A stretch of DNA of 64,000 nt from Thiomicrorhabdus sp965602805 (GCA_965602805.1 CBFCZK010000007.1:1-64000), one strand, 5' to 3'. Counted from the stretch's first letter, positions 44,866 through 54,515 are shown. The notes: generated by a model from the sequence alone, not told the origin. Program-made: numbers and translations.

Positions 44866-45543
44866 TCACTTTGTTTTAGCGACTGACCAGGCCTGGCAGG
44901 TTTTTATTGGCGTATTTTTATGAATTAATTCAGCCACTTGTTGCATGGTCGCACCGGTGGTAATAACATCATCCACTAATGCAATGTGCGATAATCCGGC
45001 AAAGCGTTGCGGATTAACCTGAAATGCATTTTTAAGATTTTGCTGGCGTTGCCGCGACGTTAGATGAGTTTGCGATGGCGTATTTTTAATACGGATGACG
45101 GCCTGTTTAATGACCGGCAACTGTAAAAGCTTGCCCATCTCGATCGCTAATAACTCGGCCTGATTATAACCTCGCGTTCGCCGTCTTAAAGGGTGCGTTG
45201 GAATTGCAACTAAGGCTTCAACATTATCGAGTTGCAGCCTGTTAACCAACAGCTCTGCTAACAACCGTGCATAGGCGGCTTTATGATGATATTTAAAATC
45301 ATAAATAAGCTTATCCAACGGTTCCTCAAAATAGAACCCCACTTGAGTGCGAGAAAACATTGGCGGGTTCGCCAAGCATGCCCCACATAAATCGGCCTGT
45401 AGACTCGGTTCACAACACTTCGGGCAGACTTGCTGAGGTCGCTTCAGGGCTTGAATGACATGGCTAGACAAATCAGTTACATCGCCCTCGTCTCCCGTCA
45501 AGACACAGCGCGGAGGTAACAGCCACTTTTCAAAATGATGCAT
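44866..45543 (-). CDS. comF: ComF family phosphoribosyltransferase-like protein
   Basis: A 225-residue protein. The N-terminus has a zinc-like Cys cluster (CPKCCEP, CGACL), and the PRTase fold has the PRPP loop ALVDDVITTGATM. ComF is needed for natural transformation in several bacteria. It is head-to-head with bioB. The C-terminal residues CQAWSV are encoded by a palindrome copy. Confidence 0.9.
   Translation of the reverse strand: MHHFEKWLLPPRCVLTGDEGDVTDLSSHVIQALKRPQQVCPKCCEPSLQADLCGACLANPPMFSRTQVGFYFEEPLDKLIYDFKYHHKAAYARLLAELLVNRLQLDNVEALVAIPTHPLRRRTRGYNQAELLAIEMGKLLQLPVIKQAVIRIKNTPSQTHLTSRQRQQNLKNAFQVNPQRFAGLSHIALVDDVITTGATMQQVAELIHKNTPIKTCQAWSVAKTK
44886..44897. repeat. Palindrome copy 13, ACCAGGCCTGGC (coding)
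   Basis: Exact ten-base core with one outer mismatch, near the 3' end of comF, read on the minus strand as Gln-Ala-Trp. Confidence 0.85.
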
Positions 45544-45644
45544 TGGGACTCCTTACAGAAGGAATGATTAAGAGCTTATTTACTTTGATTAGCAGACGTT
45601 TGATTAGCACTAGGGAATCTAATCGCGACGGCACCGTTATCAGT

Positions 45645-45650
45645 TATAAT
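45645..45650 (+). promoter_or_regulatory. Possible bioB promoter -10 box
   Basis: TATAAT lies about 58 bases before the preferred bioB start. No strong -35 and no BirA-type operator were seen. Confidence 0.35.
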
Positions 45651-45707
45651 ACGCCTTATTCATTCAGTATTCATTTACTGATATCGTCACCAATATTACA
45701 CCGAACA

Positions 45708-46748
45708 ATGGACAAACAGCATATGAACATGGAAAACGTAGGCCAGGTAAGACACGATTGGACGCTTGAAGAGATTCGCGCCATTATGGACCAACCTTTC
45801 AACGACCTTATGTTTCAGGCGCAACTGGCGCATCGCCAACACTTCAATCCGAACACAATCCAAACCAGTACATTGGTGAATATCAAGTCAGGTGGTTGTG
45901 CCGAAGATTGTTCTTATTGTTCGCAAAGCGCACGTAACCATACGGGTCTTGAAAAAGAGCAGATGATGGAAGTACAAGAAGTCATCGAGCAAGCTTTGGT
46001 GGCCAAAGAGCGTGGCGCGACCCGTTTGTGCATGGGAGCGGCGTGGCGTAATCCGACTAAAAGAGATTTTCCGCGTGTGTTAGAGATGGTTCGTGTCGTT
46101 AAGGATTTAGGTCTAGAAACCTGCTTAACACTGGGCATGCTAACAGACGAACAGACCGAACAGCTTAAAGAAGTTGGGTTAGATTACTACAATCACAACC
46201 TCGACACTTCTGAAGCCTTCTACCCACAAGTAATTACCACGCGTAGCTTTCAAGACCGTTTAGACACCATTGATAAGGTACAAAAAGCCGGTATCAATGT
46301 CTGTTCTGGTGGCATTATCGGCATGGGTGAACAGCATAAAGATCGTGCCGAGTTATTGCGCACCTTCGCGAACATGCGTGTTCATCCAAATTCTGTGCCG
46401 ATTAACTTATTGGTACCGATTGAAGGCACGCCTTTAGCGCACATGAAAGGTAAAACCGACTCTTTTGAATTTATCCGCGTGATTGCTGCGGCGCGTATTG
46501 TCATGCCGCAAACTTATGTTCGTCTATCCGCAGGTCGCATGACATTGACCGATGAAGCGCAGTCATTGTGTTTCTTAGCCGGTGCTAACTCGATTTTCTA
46601 CGGCGATAAATTATTGACCACTGAAAATCCAGAGTCCGATCACGACATTCAACTGTTTGCTAAGTTAGGCATTACCATGCAACATAATGTTAAAGCCGAA
46701 GCCGCTGCGCAAAAGATGGCCGAACAAGTGACGGAATTAACGGCTTAA
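45708..46748 (+). CDS. bioB: Biotin synthase BioB
   Basis: A 346-residue radical SAM enzyme from the ATG at 45708, which converts dethiobiotin to biotin. The cluster motif is CAEDCSYCSQS (CxxxCxxC). The second-cluster ligands are in RLCMGAAWR and ETCLTLGM, with the Arg/Cys pair in the AGRMTLTDE block region. The length equals that of E. coli BioB. The in-frame upstream extension to 45543 looks non-coding. Confidence 0.96.
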   Translation: MDKQHMNMENVGQVRHDWTLEEIRAIMDQPFNDLMFQAQLAHRQHFNPNTIQTSTLVNIKSGGCAEDCSYCSQSARNHTGLEKEQMMEVQEVIEQALVAKERGATRLCMGAAWRNPTKRDFPRVLEMVRVVKDLGLETCLTLGMLTDEQTEQLKEVGLDYYNHNLDTSEAFYPQVITTRSFQDRLDTIDKVQKAGINVCSGGIIGMGEQHKDRAELLRTFANMRVHPNSVPINLLVPIEGTPLAHMKGKTDSFEFIRVIAAARIVMPQTYVRLSAGRMTLTDEAQSLCFLAGANSIFYGDKLLTTENPESDHDIQLFAKLGITMQHNVKAEAAAQKMAEQVTELTA

Positions 46749-46825
46749 TGCCTTTTATCTCGGGTATCTACTGTCGACTGCCCGAGCACTCTAAATAATC
46801 CAAGCGAACTAGGCGAACCTTATTT

Positions 46826-48019
46826 ATGTCTATTCAAAACCGCTTTCAGCCCCTTCTAGAAAAACGCCACCAACAACATCTCCATCGTAGTCGGCCGTTA
46901 GTCACCTCTGCACAATCTGCCAGCATGCAAATCAACGGCTTGCAGGTCATCAACTTCTCGTCCAATGATTATTTAGGACTGGCCAACAGCCCGCACATCA
47001 AACAAAAAATCACCCAAGCACTGGCAACAGGGCTTATCAGTTATGGCTCAGGTGCTGCACATCTGGTGACCGGCCATCACTTGCAACATCACATTGCTGA
47101 AGATGAAATCGCTGACTGGTTAGGCTGTGAACGTGCGCTACTGTTTTCGACTGGCTACATGGCCAATCTCGCAGTGCAACAAGTGTTAATGCAACCTGGC
47201 GATATCATATTGGCCGACAAACTTAATCATGCCTCATTGATTGATGGCGCATTACAGTCTGCAGCCACCTTAAAGCGCTATCCTCACTTGGACATAATGG
47301 CCTTAGAGCGCCGTTTGCAACAAGCCTCTAAAGAAGATGGCCAGGTCATGATCGTGACCGATGGTGTCTTCAGCATGGATGGCGACTTAGCACCTCTGCC
47401 ACAGATTCAAAAACTCGCAAAAACCTACCAGGCCTGGTTATTAGTCGATGATGCCCACGGCTTTGGTACTTTAGGGAAACACGGTAAAGGCTGTTTTGAA
47501 CACTTTGGCTTACAGCCCGATGAAAATACGATTTTAGTCGGCACCTTAGGTAAGGCTTTTGGTACGTCTGGTGCGTTTGTTGCAGGCAGTTCGGTTTTAA
47601 TCGAGAGCCTGATCCAATTTGCACGGCCGTATATCTATACCACAGCAATGCCACAACTGAATGCGTTAGCCATTCGCGAAGCCTTAAAACTCGTGCAGTC
47701 CTCTGAAATCGGTGGCGCTTCACGTGAAACATTACACCAGCACATTAAACAATTCAAAGCCGGCGCTAAAGCCATTGGTCTGACCCTTTGGGATTCGCCA
47801 ACCCCTATTCAACCTATCCTACTCGGCGACAGTGAAACGGCTCTGATGTGGAGTGAAAAACTCAAGCAGAAAGGTTTTTGGGTAAGTGCCATTCGCCCAC
47901 CCACCGTTCCAGTCGGTCAAGCGCGTTTACGAATCACACTCTCCGCCAGCCACAGCAAACTGCAGATTGATGATTTACTGCAGGCTTTAGCGGAAACTCA
48001 GTTAGAATTAAACATATAA
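46826..48019 (+). CDS. bioF: 8-amino-7-oxononanoate synthase BioF
   Basis: A 397-residue PLP-dependent alpha-oxoamine synthase that condenses pimeloyl-ACP with alanine. FSSNDYLGLA, GSGAAHLVTGH, DDAHGFGTLG and the PLP Lys in GTLGKAFGTSG are all present. It is second in the bio cluster. TYQAWLL is encoded by a palindrome copy. Confidence 0.96.
   Translation: MSIQNRFQPLLEKRHQQHLHRSRPLVTSAQSASMQINGLQVINFSSNDYLGLANSPHIKQKITQALATGLISYGSGAAHLVTGHHLQHHIAEDEIADWLGCERALLFSTGYMANLAVQQVLMQPGDIILADKLNHASLIDGALQSAATLKRYPHLDIMALERRLQQASKEDGQVMIVTDGVFSMDGDLAPLPQIQKLAKTYQAWLLVDDAHGFGTLGKHGKGCFEHFGLQPDENTILVGTLGKAFGTSGAFVAGSSVLIESLIQFARPYIYTTAMPQLNALAIREALKLVQSSEIGGASRETLHQHIKQFKAGAKAIGLTLWDSPTPIQPILLGDSETALMWSEKLKQKGFWVSAIRPPTVPVGQARLRITLSASHSKLQIDDLLQALAETQLELNI
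47427..47438. repeat. ACCAGGCCTGGT palindrome, copy 14 (coding)
   Basis: Exact dodecamer in bioF, read as Tyr-Gln-Ala-Trp. Confidence 0.9.
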
Positions 48020-48090
48020 GTTACAGCAAGACAGAACGACTTAACTCTATCTTAAGCTGAATAATGAACAGCCCCAAGAGAGAAAATTCA

Positions 48091-51069
48091 ATGATTCAAT
48101 TTTTTTTAAACTGGCTCAAAAATCATAAATGGTCAACGGCATTGATTGTAATTTTTGCTGGCCTGCTCATACTGATGCCCATCGCATTGCAAACCGGCTT
48201 GCAACAACTGCTACTCAAACAGGGGCAACCGCACGGCATTGATCGAGTCGAGATTAACGATATTAATTTCAACCCGTTTATGGCGACTTTTAGCCTCAAA
48301 AATCTTACTCTTTATCGTAATCAACAGCCACTTGCCGAGATAGCTCAACTGGATTTACGCCTGCGTCTGCGCGACCTTCTGCAGAAACGCCTGATGATTG
48401 ACTCTTTCACTTTAAGCGACACCCATATCCCACTGCGCCTTACCGCAGACAACCACTTAGAAATAGCCGGCTTTCCAATTCCGCTAGACCCCGTCCCAGA
48501 ATCAAAGTCTGAAGAAGAGAGCTCACAACTGGCAATACAGTTCGGCATCAAAACGCTGCATTTGAGTAACCTCTCTATCGCTTTAGAAAGCGGTGACCGC
48601 AATACGACTTACACCATTAACAACCTGACCATAAATGAAGAAGCGGACTATGCTCGCTTAGTCCTATCCAGCCACTTAAATAATGCACCTGTAAATGCCA
48701 ATTTGCAGCTCCATAAGCTGACAGATTTTCCCAAAATAATCGGCACCTTAAACTTAGATAAACTCAATCTCAGCGAATTTCAACATTTCATTCCTGAGAT
48801 ACCATTGCATGCCGTTTTGAGCAACGACATCACCTTTACCCTGCAACAAGAGGCCAAAGGGTTTGCCCTTTACCAACAAGGCGATTGGTCGATTGACGGA
48901 TTTGAATTCAAGCAGGATCAGAAGAACCTAACGTTTAAAAATTTCGACTGGACGGGCGATGTCCATTTCTTTACAGAAAATAGTACAACCCTCTCTGAAA
49001 GTGCGCCGAAAATAACCCTTAAAGGTCAAGCCAATCTACAAGACTTCAACTTTGACGACACGGCAACTCAGACTAAACTGAGTCACAGCGCTGTCGCCAA
49101 CTTGGACTTAGTCGCCATTTTAGACCAACAAAACCTAAGCGTGAGCCAAGTCGGAAAGCTTATTATTAAACAGTTTAAATTGGAATCCCCCTCTATAAAC
49201 AGTCAAAACACCCAAGCAACATGGTCAGGAAAAGTTGACTTTAAGGGTGGCAAAACCCCCTTAATTAACAGCCAGGGTTTGCTCACTATGACCGATGTTT
49301 TAACATCGCTTCCTGCGCAAAACCTCACTTTACAACATCAACTTAAAACCAAGTTAAATGTACAAGTCAGCCTCGGTGAAGCGAATAAAAACGGCCTCAA
49401 AATTCAGCAAAATGGTGATCTGACGCTGAATAATTTAAAAGTGATGCAACCACCTTTCCAGCTGAATTTAAAACAAGCCCATTGGAATGGGGATTTACAG
49501 TTTGCACAAAGCACGCCACAAACAGAGGGTGATTCCAATCCCTCCATCAGCTCAAATGGCCAACTGCAAGCCACTGGCTTACGCGCTTTAAATCAGAAAA
49601 ATCAACTGACTTTGGTGCAGTTTGAAACACTTAACATTGGCAAACTTCTTGTAAAGAAATTGGCTAACATTTCATTACAGAACATGCAGTTAAGCCATTT
49701 AAAAGTGGCGCAACCTAAAGACCCTAAACAACCAGGCCTGGTCACTTTAAAAAACCTTAAATTAGATCGTGCAAAATTACAGGATTTTAATCAATTAATA
49801 CTCGGAAGACTTGACCTACAAGGCAGCGAAACATACTTAACACTCGATAAAGATGGCAAAATTACACAGCTGGTTGATTTATTGGCGAGCCTGCCGAACA
49901 GAGAAACAAATCCTGTGTCTAAAAGCGCCCATAAAACAGCCAAATCAAAATCACAATTCCACTATCAACTACAGAGTTTAAAAGCCAGCGATTCGCACCG
50001 AATTCACCTAACGAGCCATCAAGTACAACCGCCACTCGTGAAAATAATTCAACTCACTACGGTGACATTAGGGCAACTCAACAGCCACAAACCGCTTGAT
50101 TCAACACCTTATAATCTGGCTTTACAACTCGATGAATTCAGTCATTTTCATAGCCAAGGTTCGCTACAACCCCTTAACCCTAAATTTAATCTAACGGCCA
50201 CCAGCACGTTAGAAGGTTTATCTCTGCTTGAATTTTCCCCCCTCATCGAACAGAAACTCGGTTACCAAATCAAAAGCGGACAATTGTCAGTGGATTCAAC
50301 CACCAATATTAAAGACAATGTCATTGATGCTGAAAATCGAATCCACCTTAATAAATTTGTACTCGCTTCGGCCGATGAGACAAAAACAGCACTGATTGAA
50401 AAAGACTTTAGTATGCCGCTTGAAGCAGGTTTGGCGCTACTCAAAGATAAAAACGACAATATTGACCTAAAACTGCCCATCAAAGGTGACTTGAACACCC
50501 CTGATTTTAAGCTGCAATCTGTGATTAGCCGCGCCATTAACAGCTCTTTGGTCAAAGCCTCCAGAACCTATCTGTTACTCGCACTGCAGCCATTTGGTGC
50601 TATTTTATTAGCCGGAGAGTTTGCCGCAGACCAGCTCTCAGCGGTTAAACTGCAAGCTGTCACCTTCGCCCCAGGTGACTCTAATTTAAGCTTAGAGATG
50701 TTGGTCTATATGGCCAAAATCCACAAGGTCTTAGAGGAACGTAAATCCATTCAAATCAAACTTTGTGGTGGTGCCAATGAACTCGATCGTGATGCGTTGC
50801 AACAGCTGGCGGTAAAAGACTCCGTTAAAGCCGCGCAGGATAAAGCCTTACAAAGTGCTATCGATTTCGATAATGGCAATGCCGTTGCACCAGTCAAAAA
50901 ATCATCCAAGATAACGATTAGCGACGCACAATTGCTGAAATTGGCCGAGGAGAGACAAGCGGTGATTAAACGCCATCTCATTAAAATTGGCAGCCAATCC
51001 AAGCAAATCATCCTTTGCCAGCCGAAAATAACGGCCAGTGAACATCCTAGCGTAGACCTTGGCATTTAA
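48091..51069 (+). CDS. DUF748 / AsmA-like inner-membrane-anchored protein
   Basis: About 992 residues from the ATG at 48091 (AGAG upstream); ATG 48064 is an alternative. One N-terminal helix (TALIVIFAGLLILMPIAL) anchors a very long beta-rich periplasmic region with repeated amphipathic blocks. This matches DUF748, which belongs with AsmA-like and YhdP-like proteins linked to lipid transport between membranes. The C-terminal part (TFAPGDSNLSLEMLVYM) resembles the OmpA-like start of a DUF748 tail. It is inserted between bioF and bioH. QPGLVT is encoded by a palindrome copy. Confidence 0.8.
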   Translation: MIQFFLNWLKNHKWSTALIVIFAGLLILMPIALQTGLQQLLLKQGQPHGIDRVEINDINFNPFMATFSLKNLTLYRNQQPLAEIAQLDLRLRLRDLLQKRLMIDSFTLSDTHIPLRLTADNHLEIAGFPIPLDPVPESKSEEESSQLAIQFGIKTLHLSNLSIALESGDRNTTYTINNLTINEEADYARLVLSSHLNNAPVNANLQLHKLTDFPKIIGTLNLDKLNLSEFQHFIPEIPLHAVLSNDITFTLQQEAKGFALYQQGDWSIDGFEFKQDQKNLTFKNFDWTGDVHFFTENSTTLSESAPKITLKGQANLQDFNFDDTATQTKLSHSAVANLDLVAILDQQNLSVSQVGKLIIKQFKLESPSINSQNTQATWSGKVDFKGGKTPLINSQGLLTMTDVLTSLPAQNLTLQHQLKTKLNVQVSLGEANKNGLKIQQNGDLTLNNLKVMQPPFQLNLKQAHWNGDLQFAQSTPQTEGDSNPSISSNGQLQATGLRALNQKNQLTLVQFETLNIGKLLVKKLANISLQNMQLSHLKVAQPKDPKQPGLVTLKNLKLDRAKLQDFNQLILGRLDLQGSETYLTLDKDGKITQLVDLLASLPNRETNPVSKSAHKTAKSKSQFHYQLQSLKASDSHRIHLTSHQVQPPLVKIIQLTTVTLGQLNSHKPLDSTPYNLALQLDEFSHFHSQGSLQPLNPKFNLTATSTLEGLSLLEFSPLIEQKLGYQIKSGQLSVDSTTNIKDNVIDAENRIHLNKFVLASADETKTALIEKDFSMPLEAGLALLKDKNDNIDLKLPIKGDLNTPDFKLQSVISRAINSSLVKASRTYLLLALQPFGAILLAGEFAADQLSAVKLQAVTFAPGDSNLSLEMLVYMAKIHKVLEERKSIQIKLCGGANELDRDALQQLAVKDSVKAAQDKALQSAIDFDNGNAVAPVKKSSKITISDAQLLKLAEERQAVIKRHLIKIGSQSKQIILCQPKITASEHPSVDLGI
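49731..49742. repeat. ACCAGGCCTGGT palindrome, copy 15 (coding)
   Basis: Exact dodecamer in the DUF748 gene, read in the Pro-Gly-Leu-Val frame. Confidence 0.9.
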
Positions 51070-51137
51070 GCCGTTTTGAATCCGTATTGAACCGCCCGTT
51101 AATAATAAGTGCCTAAAAAAATGAAGATGACATAAAC

Positions 51138-51923
51138 ATGCTAAATACAGAGACCTTCGGCCAAGGCCCAAACCTGACGCTATTACACGGTTGGGCGGCA
51201 CAAAACCGTGATTGGAAAAGTTGGGCAGAAACCGAACTTGCCCCCTACTTCACCGTCACATTAATCGAACTACCGGGGTTTGGCAACAGTGATGCGCTCC
51301 CTGATTCCGCGCAAATTGAAGCCGACTGGATTGCCGCGATCACCGCCGAACTCCCAGCACAAACCCATCTTTTGGGTTGGTCGTTGGGCGGGCTGCTCGC
51401 GCAGAAAATTGCCGTTGAGTCACCCGAACGCATTCAAAGCCTAATCTGTCTAGCTAGCACACCGCGTTTCACTCAAACCGACGATTGGCAATGGGCTGTC
51501 TCGCCGAGTTTAATAGCCGATTTCATTCAAGCCGTCAGCTCAGACACGGCCTCCACCTTAAAACACTTTTGGAAACTGCAAATTCAAGGTTCGGATGGCG
51601 CACGTAAACTCATTAAACAGTTTATGCTCAAAATTAAAGACGCTCGTCTACCCACTATGAAAGGCCTTTTGCAAGGTTTAGAGCTGCTAAAATCCATTGA
51701 TTGTCGGCCATGCGCCCAAGCCATTCAATGCCCCATTCTTTGGCTACTCGGTGAAAATGATCCACTGATTCCTGTGAACTTTATCCAGGACTTTATGACA
51801 GAATTCAGTACAATACAGCCAACTGCAAAAGTAGAGATATTATCTGGGGCGGCGCATATGCCTTTTCTATCGCACCCTGGCGAAACGGCTGAAAAAATCA
51901 TCGTTTTTATTCAGAACCAATAA
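51138..51923 (+). CDS. bioH: Pimeloyl-ACP methyl ester carboxylesterase BioH
   Basis: A 261-residue alpha/beta hydrolase. The nucleophile Ser is in GWSLGGLLAQ, the Asp in LGENDPLIP and the His in AAHMPFLSHP; LLHGWAAQNRDW marks the oxyanion region. It releases pimeloyl-ACP from its methyl ester. It lies directly upstream of bioC, the usual partner. Confidence 0.93.
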   Translation: MLNTETFGQGPNLTLLHGWAAQNRDWKSWAETELAPYFTVTLIELPGFGNSDALPDSAQIEADWIAAITAELPAQTHLLGWSLGGLLAQKIAVESPERIQSLICLASTPRFTQTDDWQWAVSPSLIADFIQAVSSDTASTLKHFWKLQIQGSDGARKLIKQFMLKIKDARLPTMKGLLQGLELLKSIDCRPCAQAIQCPILWLLGENDPLIPVNFIQDFMTEFSTIQPTAKVEILSGAAHMPFLSHPGETAEKIIVFIQNQ

Positions 51924-51986
51924 CCACTTTTGCATAGAACCGCACCGCTTAAAACTTAGCGACCCAACAACGAAAGCGAACTTTGC

Positions 51987-52967
51987 ATGCCTGAAACCTC
52001 TTCATCACCGCTAAACAGCGTCAACCGTCAGCACATAAAAACCCACTTTAGCCACGCTGCGCCAAGCTATGAAGAGGCCGCGATTCTGCAAAAAACTGTT
52101 GCCGAACGGGTCGATGAACGTCTTGAGCTAACGACCATTGAAGTCCAAACCGTTTTAGATGTGGGTTCGGGTACAGGTCTGCTCACTGAAAAGGTCATCG
52201 CCCGCTACCCTTCCGCCCAGTGCTTTGCCCTAGATTTATCAGAAAGCATGTTGTTGCAATCCCTACCACGCCTACAAAAACCGAGATTTCCGGTTTTAGG
52301 CTCTGCGATTAATGGTTTTTTGAAAAACTGTACTTTCACCAAAGGTTTTGCCACTAAGAGTGCCGCCACACGTATCAACGCCGACGTCTATCAACTGCCG
52401 CTTGCAGACAACAGTGTTGATTTGATTGTTAGCAACTTGATGTTGCAGTGGTGTGATGATTTGGATGCAGTATTTGCCGAATTCAGACGAGTTTTGCGTC
52501 CAGAAGGGTTGTTGATGTTCACCACCTTTGGTCCAGACACTCTCAAAGAACTGCGTAAAGCCTGGCAAGCCGCCGATGCGGATTACGAGCACGTTAATCA
52601 CTTTATCGATATGCATGACATTGGCGATGCCTTGATTCGTGCTGGTTTCGGCCAACCTGTTATGGATATGGAGCTGTTTACTTTGACCTACGACAAACCG
52701 ATGGGGGTATTAAAAGATCTAAAAGCCATTGGTGCGACCAATGCCAATCAAAACCGCAGCCAAGGCCTGATGGGTAAAACCAAATTCCACGCCATGCTAG
52801 AAGCTTACGATGGCCTGCGTAAAGACGGTAAAATTCCCGCAACCTATGAAGTGGTACATGGTCATGCATGGGCCGCTCAAGAAGTCATGAAAGGCCCCAA
52901 TCGCAATAAGTCAGGACATATTGAGATTTCACTTGAGCAGTTCGCCAAACAAACTAAACAACTCTAA
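51987..52967 (+). CDS. bioC: Malonyl-ACP O-methyltransferase BioC
   Basis: A 326-residue SAM methyltransferase. Motif I is VLDVGSGTGLLTEKV, followed by LDLSESML and SNLMLQWCDD. It caps malonyl-ACP so that fatty acid synthesis can make pimelate. It is longer than E. coli BioC (251) because of inserts near residues 95-130 and at the C-terminus. Last gene of the bio unit. bioA and bioD are not in the window. Confidence 0.92.
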   Translation: MPETSSSPLNSVNRQHIKTHFSHAAPSYEEAAILQKTVAERVDERLELTTIEVQTVLDVGSGTGLLTEKVIARYPSAQCFALDLSESMLLQSLPRLQKPRFPVLGSAINGFLKNCTFTKGFATKSAATRINADVYQLPLADNSVDLIVSNLMLQWCDDLDAVFAEFRRVLRPEGLLMFTTFGPDTLKELRKAWQAADADYEHVNHFIDMHDIGDALIRAGFGQPVMDMELFTLTYDKPMGVLKDLKAIGATNANQNRSQGLMGKTKFHAMLEAYDGLRKDGKIPATYEVVHGHAWAAQEVMKGPNRNKSGHIEISLEQFAKQTKQL

Positions 52968-52974
52968 TTTTTGA

Positions 52975-53000
52975 ACTGACCAGGCCTGGTTGTTTATTTT
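52975..53000. terminator. Probable terminator after bioC, palindrome-based
   Basis: The dodecamer with AAC and GTT flanks and a following T-rich stretch forms a hairpin eight bases after the bioC stop. It faces the convergent haemoglobin gene. Confidence 0.6.
52979..52990. repeat. ACCAGGCCTGGT palindrome, copy 16 (intergenic)
   Basis: Exact dodecamer immediately after bioC, between convergent genes. Confidence 0.9.
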
Positions 53001-53170
53001 AAAGGCCTTATTCTGATATCATCATTCATGAAATAATTCAGAGATTGCGCATTCACCCCTCGAAATAAGACACTTCAGGAAGGCATCTATAGCAAGCCAA
53101 TCAAGCTTACTCGCTTTTTGCTTAGCCAAACATAATAATCAGACTATATTCACAACCCACATTCACAGCC

Positions 53171-53530
53171 TTATACAAGCACGATTTGAGATCTCATACT
53201 ATAGAGTACGAATAGCACCTCTTGCTGTTCTCTCTGCCCCACATTGTTTTTTGCCAGAGCAGTCAAAGAGTCATCGAGAACTGACATAAATTCTAAAGCT
53301 GAAATATTCATACCTTTATGTGCTGCTAACATGTCTTTACCTTTATAAACATCTGGTCCCCCTGTTCCAGAGATAAAGAAAGTCGCGGCGGCGTTTTTAA
53401 GCGCGTTAATATCAGAATCAGCAAACCTAGTCGCGATTGCTGGGTTTAAAAGGTGGTTGTCAACCACATCATTAGCGATTTGAGTGATGCCTGGCGTGCC
53501 GCCAAGTCTTTCATAAAGAGAGTTGCTCAT
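53171..53530 (-). CDS. Truncated haemoglobin (group I-like)
   Basis: A 119-residue 2/2 globin from the ATG at 53530, which has GGGGA upstream; the extension to 53590 is unlikely. Family blocks are SLYERLGGTPGI, the glycine-rich FISGTGGPDVYKGKDM and the proximal His in AAHKGMNIS. It probably binds oxygen or nitric oxide in the cytoplasm. It is divergent from the HxlR regulator. Confidence 0.9.
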   Translation of the reverse strand: MSNSLYERLGGTPGITQIANDVVDNHLLNPAIATRFADSDINALKNAAATFFISGTGGPDVYKGKDMLAAHKGMNISALEFMSVLDDSLTALAKNNVGQREQQEVLFVLYSMRSQIVLV

Positions 53531-53686
53531 GAGTATTCCCCTACTATTATTTAATTCATAATAAATACTTAAAACCCTGTATATTATCAAGGAGTTATTA
53601 CTAATTTATCACGCAGCAAGTTGTCCGTCTAGTACAGATTCTGTAGTAAGAACGCCATGACAAGCTGCCCACCAAAGGCATAAATC

Positions 53687-54394
53687 ATGAAAATCTATGG
53701 CCAATTTTGCCCTTTAGCACAAGCGACCCAACTGTTATGTGAACGCTGGACTTTGATTGTCATTCGTGAGCTACTTGCAGGTAGCACGCGTTTTAGCACC
53801 TTGCAAAAAGGTGTGCCACTCATGTCCCCCACGCTGCTCTCTACACGACTTAAACAGCTTGCCAAAGCAGGCGTTATTAAAGTTTCTGGTCGTAAGGGTC
53901 ATTACCACTACACACTCACGCCAGCGGGCTTAGAGCTAAAACCCATTGTGGAATTGTTAGGTGCATGGGGACACCGATGGGCGCCGTCAGATTTAAATAA
54001 GGACGATTTGGATGCAGGCTTGTTGATGTGGGATATGCGCAGAACCATTGACCCAAGTGTCTTTCCAGAAAACCGAATTGTGGTGCAATTTGAGTATGCC
54101 GACGCCCCTATTGGCGCAAAAGATTGGTGGTTAATTTCTGAAAATGGCGAAGTTGATTTGTGTTTGGATAATCGCGGTTTTGAGGTGGATGTTTTGATCA
54201 CCAGTTCATTAAAAACCATGACCGAGATTTGGACCTGCGCGCAAAGTTTTGAAGAGGCTTTAGATCAAAATAAAATTAAAGTATTAGGTGACTCTAAGCT
54301 GACGGGTAAACTTCAACACTGGATTCGTTCAAGTGCCTTATCCAACTTAGGAAAGGTTGAAAAGCTACCCACACTACAATGGGAATTAAATTAG
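53687..54394 (+). CDS. HxlR family transcriptional regulator with SCP2-like C-terminus
   Basis: A 235-residue regulator. The HxlR winged-helix (about residues 8-95) has CPLAQATQLLCERWTLIVIRELL and FSTLQKGVPLMSPTLLSTRLKQL. A C-terminal domain of about 100 residues looks SCP2-like and may bind a lipid-like ligand. It lies divergent from the truncated haemoglobin and may control it, which is inference from position. Confidence 0.85.
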   Translation: MKIYGQFCPLAQATQLLCERWTLIVIRELLAGSTRFSTLQKGVPLMSPTLLSTRLKQLAKAGVIKVSGRKGHYHYTLTPAGLELKPIVELLGAWGHRWAPSDLNKDDLDAGLLMWDMRRTIDPSVFPENRIVVQFEYADAPIGAKDWWLISENGEVDLCLDNRGFEVDVLITSSLKTMTEIWTCAQSFEEALDQNKIKVLGDSKLTGKLQHWIRSSALSNLGKVEKLPTLQWELN

Positions 54395-54435
54395 CGCTAT
54401 TTATAGAGCCATTCAAATCTTGCTCATTAAAACTG

Positions 54436-54447
54436 ATCAGGCCTGAT
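54436..54447. repeat. Decayed palindrome copy ATCAGGCCTGAT
   Basis: The dodecamer with a matched pair of changes that keep perfect symmetry, 41 bases after the HxlR gene stop. Confidence 0.6.
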
Positions 54448-54456
54448 TAATGACTG

Positions 54457-54515
54457 ATTACCAATGCCATTTGGCTTTCTTGCGAGCTTCGTATAATATG
54501 TTTTTTAAGTATTCC
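54457..54515 (-). pseudogene. Fragment of a P-type ATPase C-terminus
   Basis: On the minus strand this reads as a short tail ending in EARKKAKWHW and a stop. It shares CCAATGCCATTTGGCTT and flanking bases with the larger ATPase remnant at 57655-57964. Only about 20 codons remain. Confidence 0.45.

Noticed and set aside
45543..45707. In-frame N-terminal extension of bioB
   Set aside because: The extra 55 residues are not protein-like, overlap the comF start region and have no counterpart in BioB.
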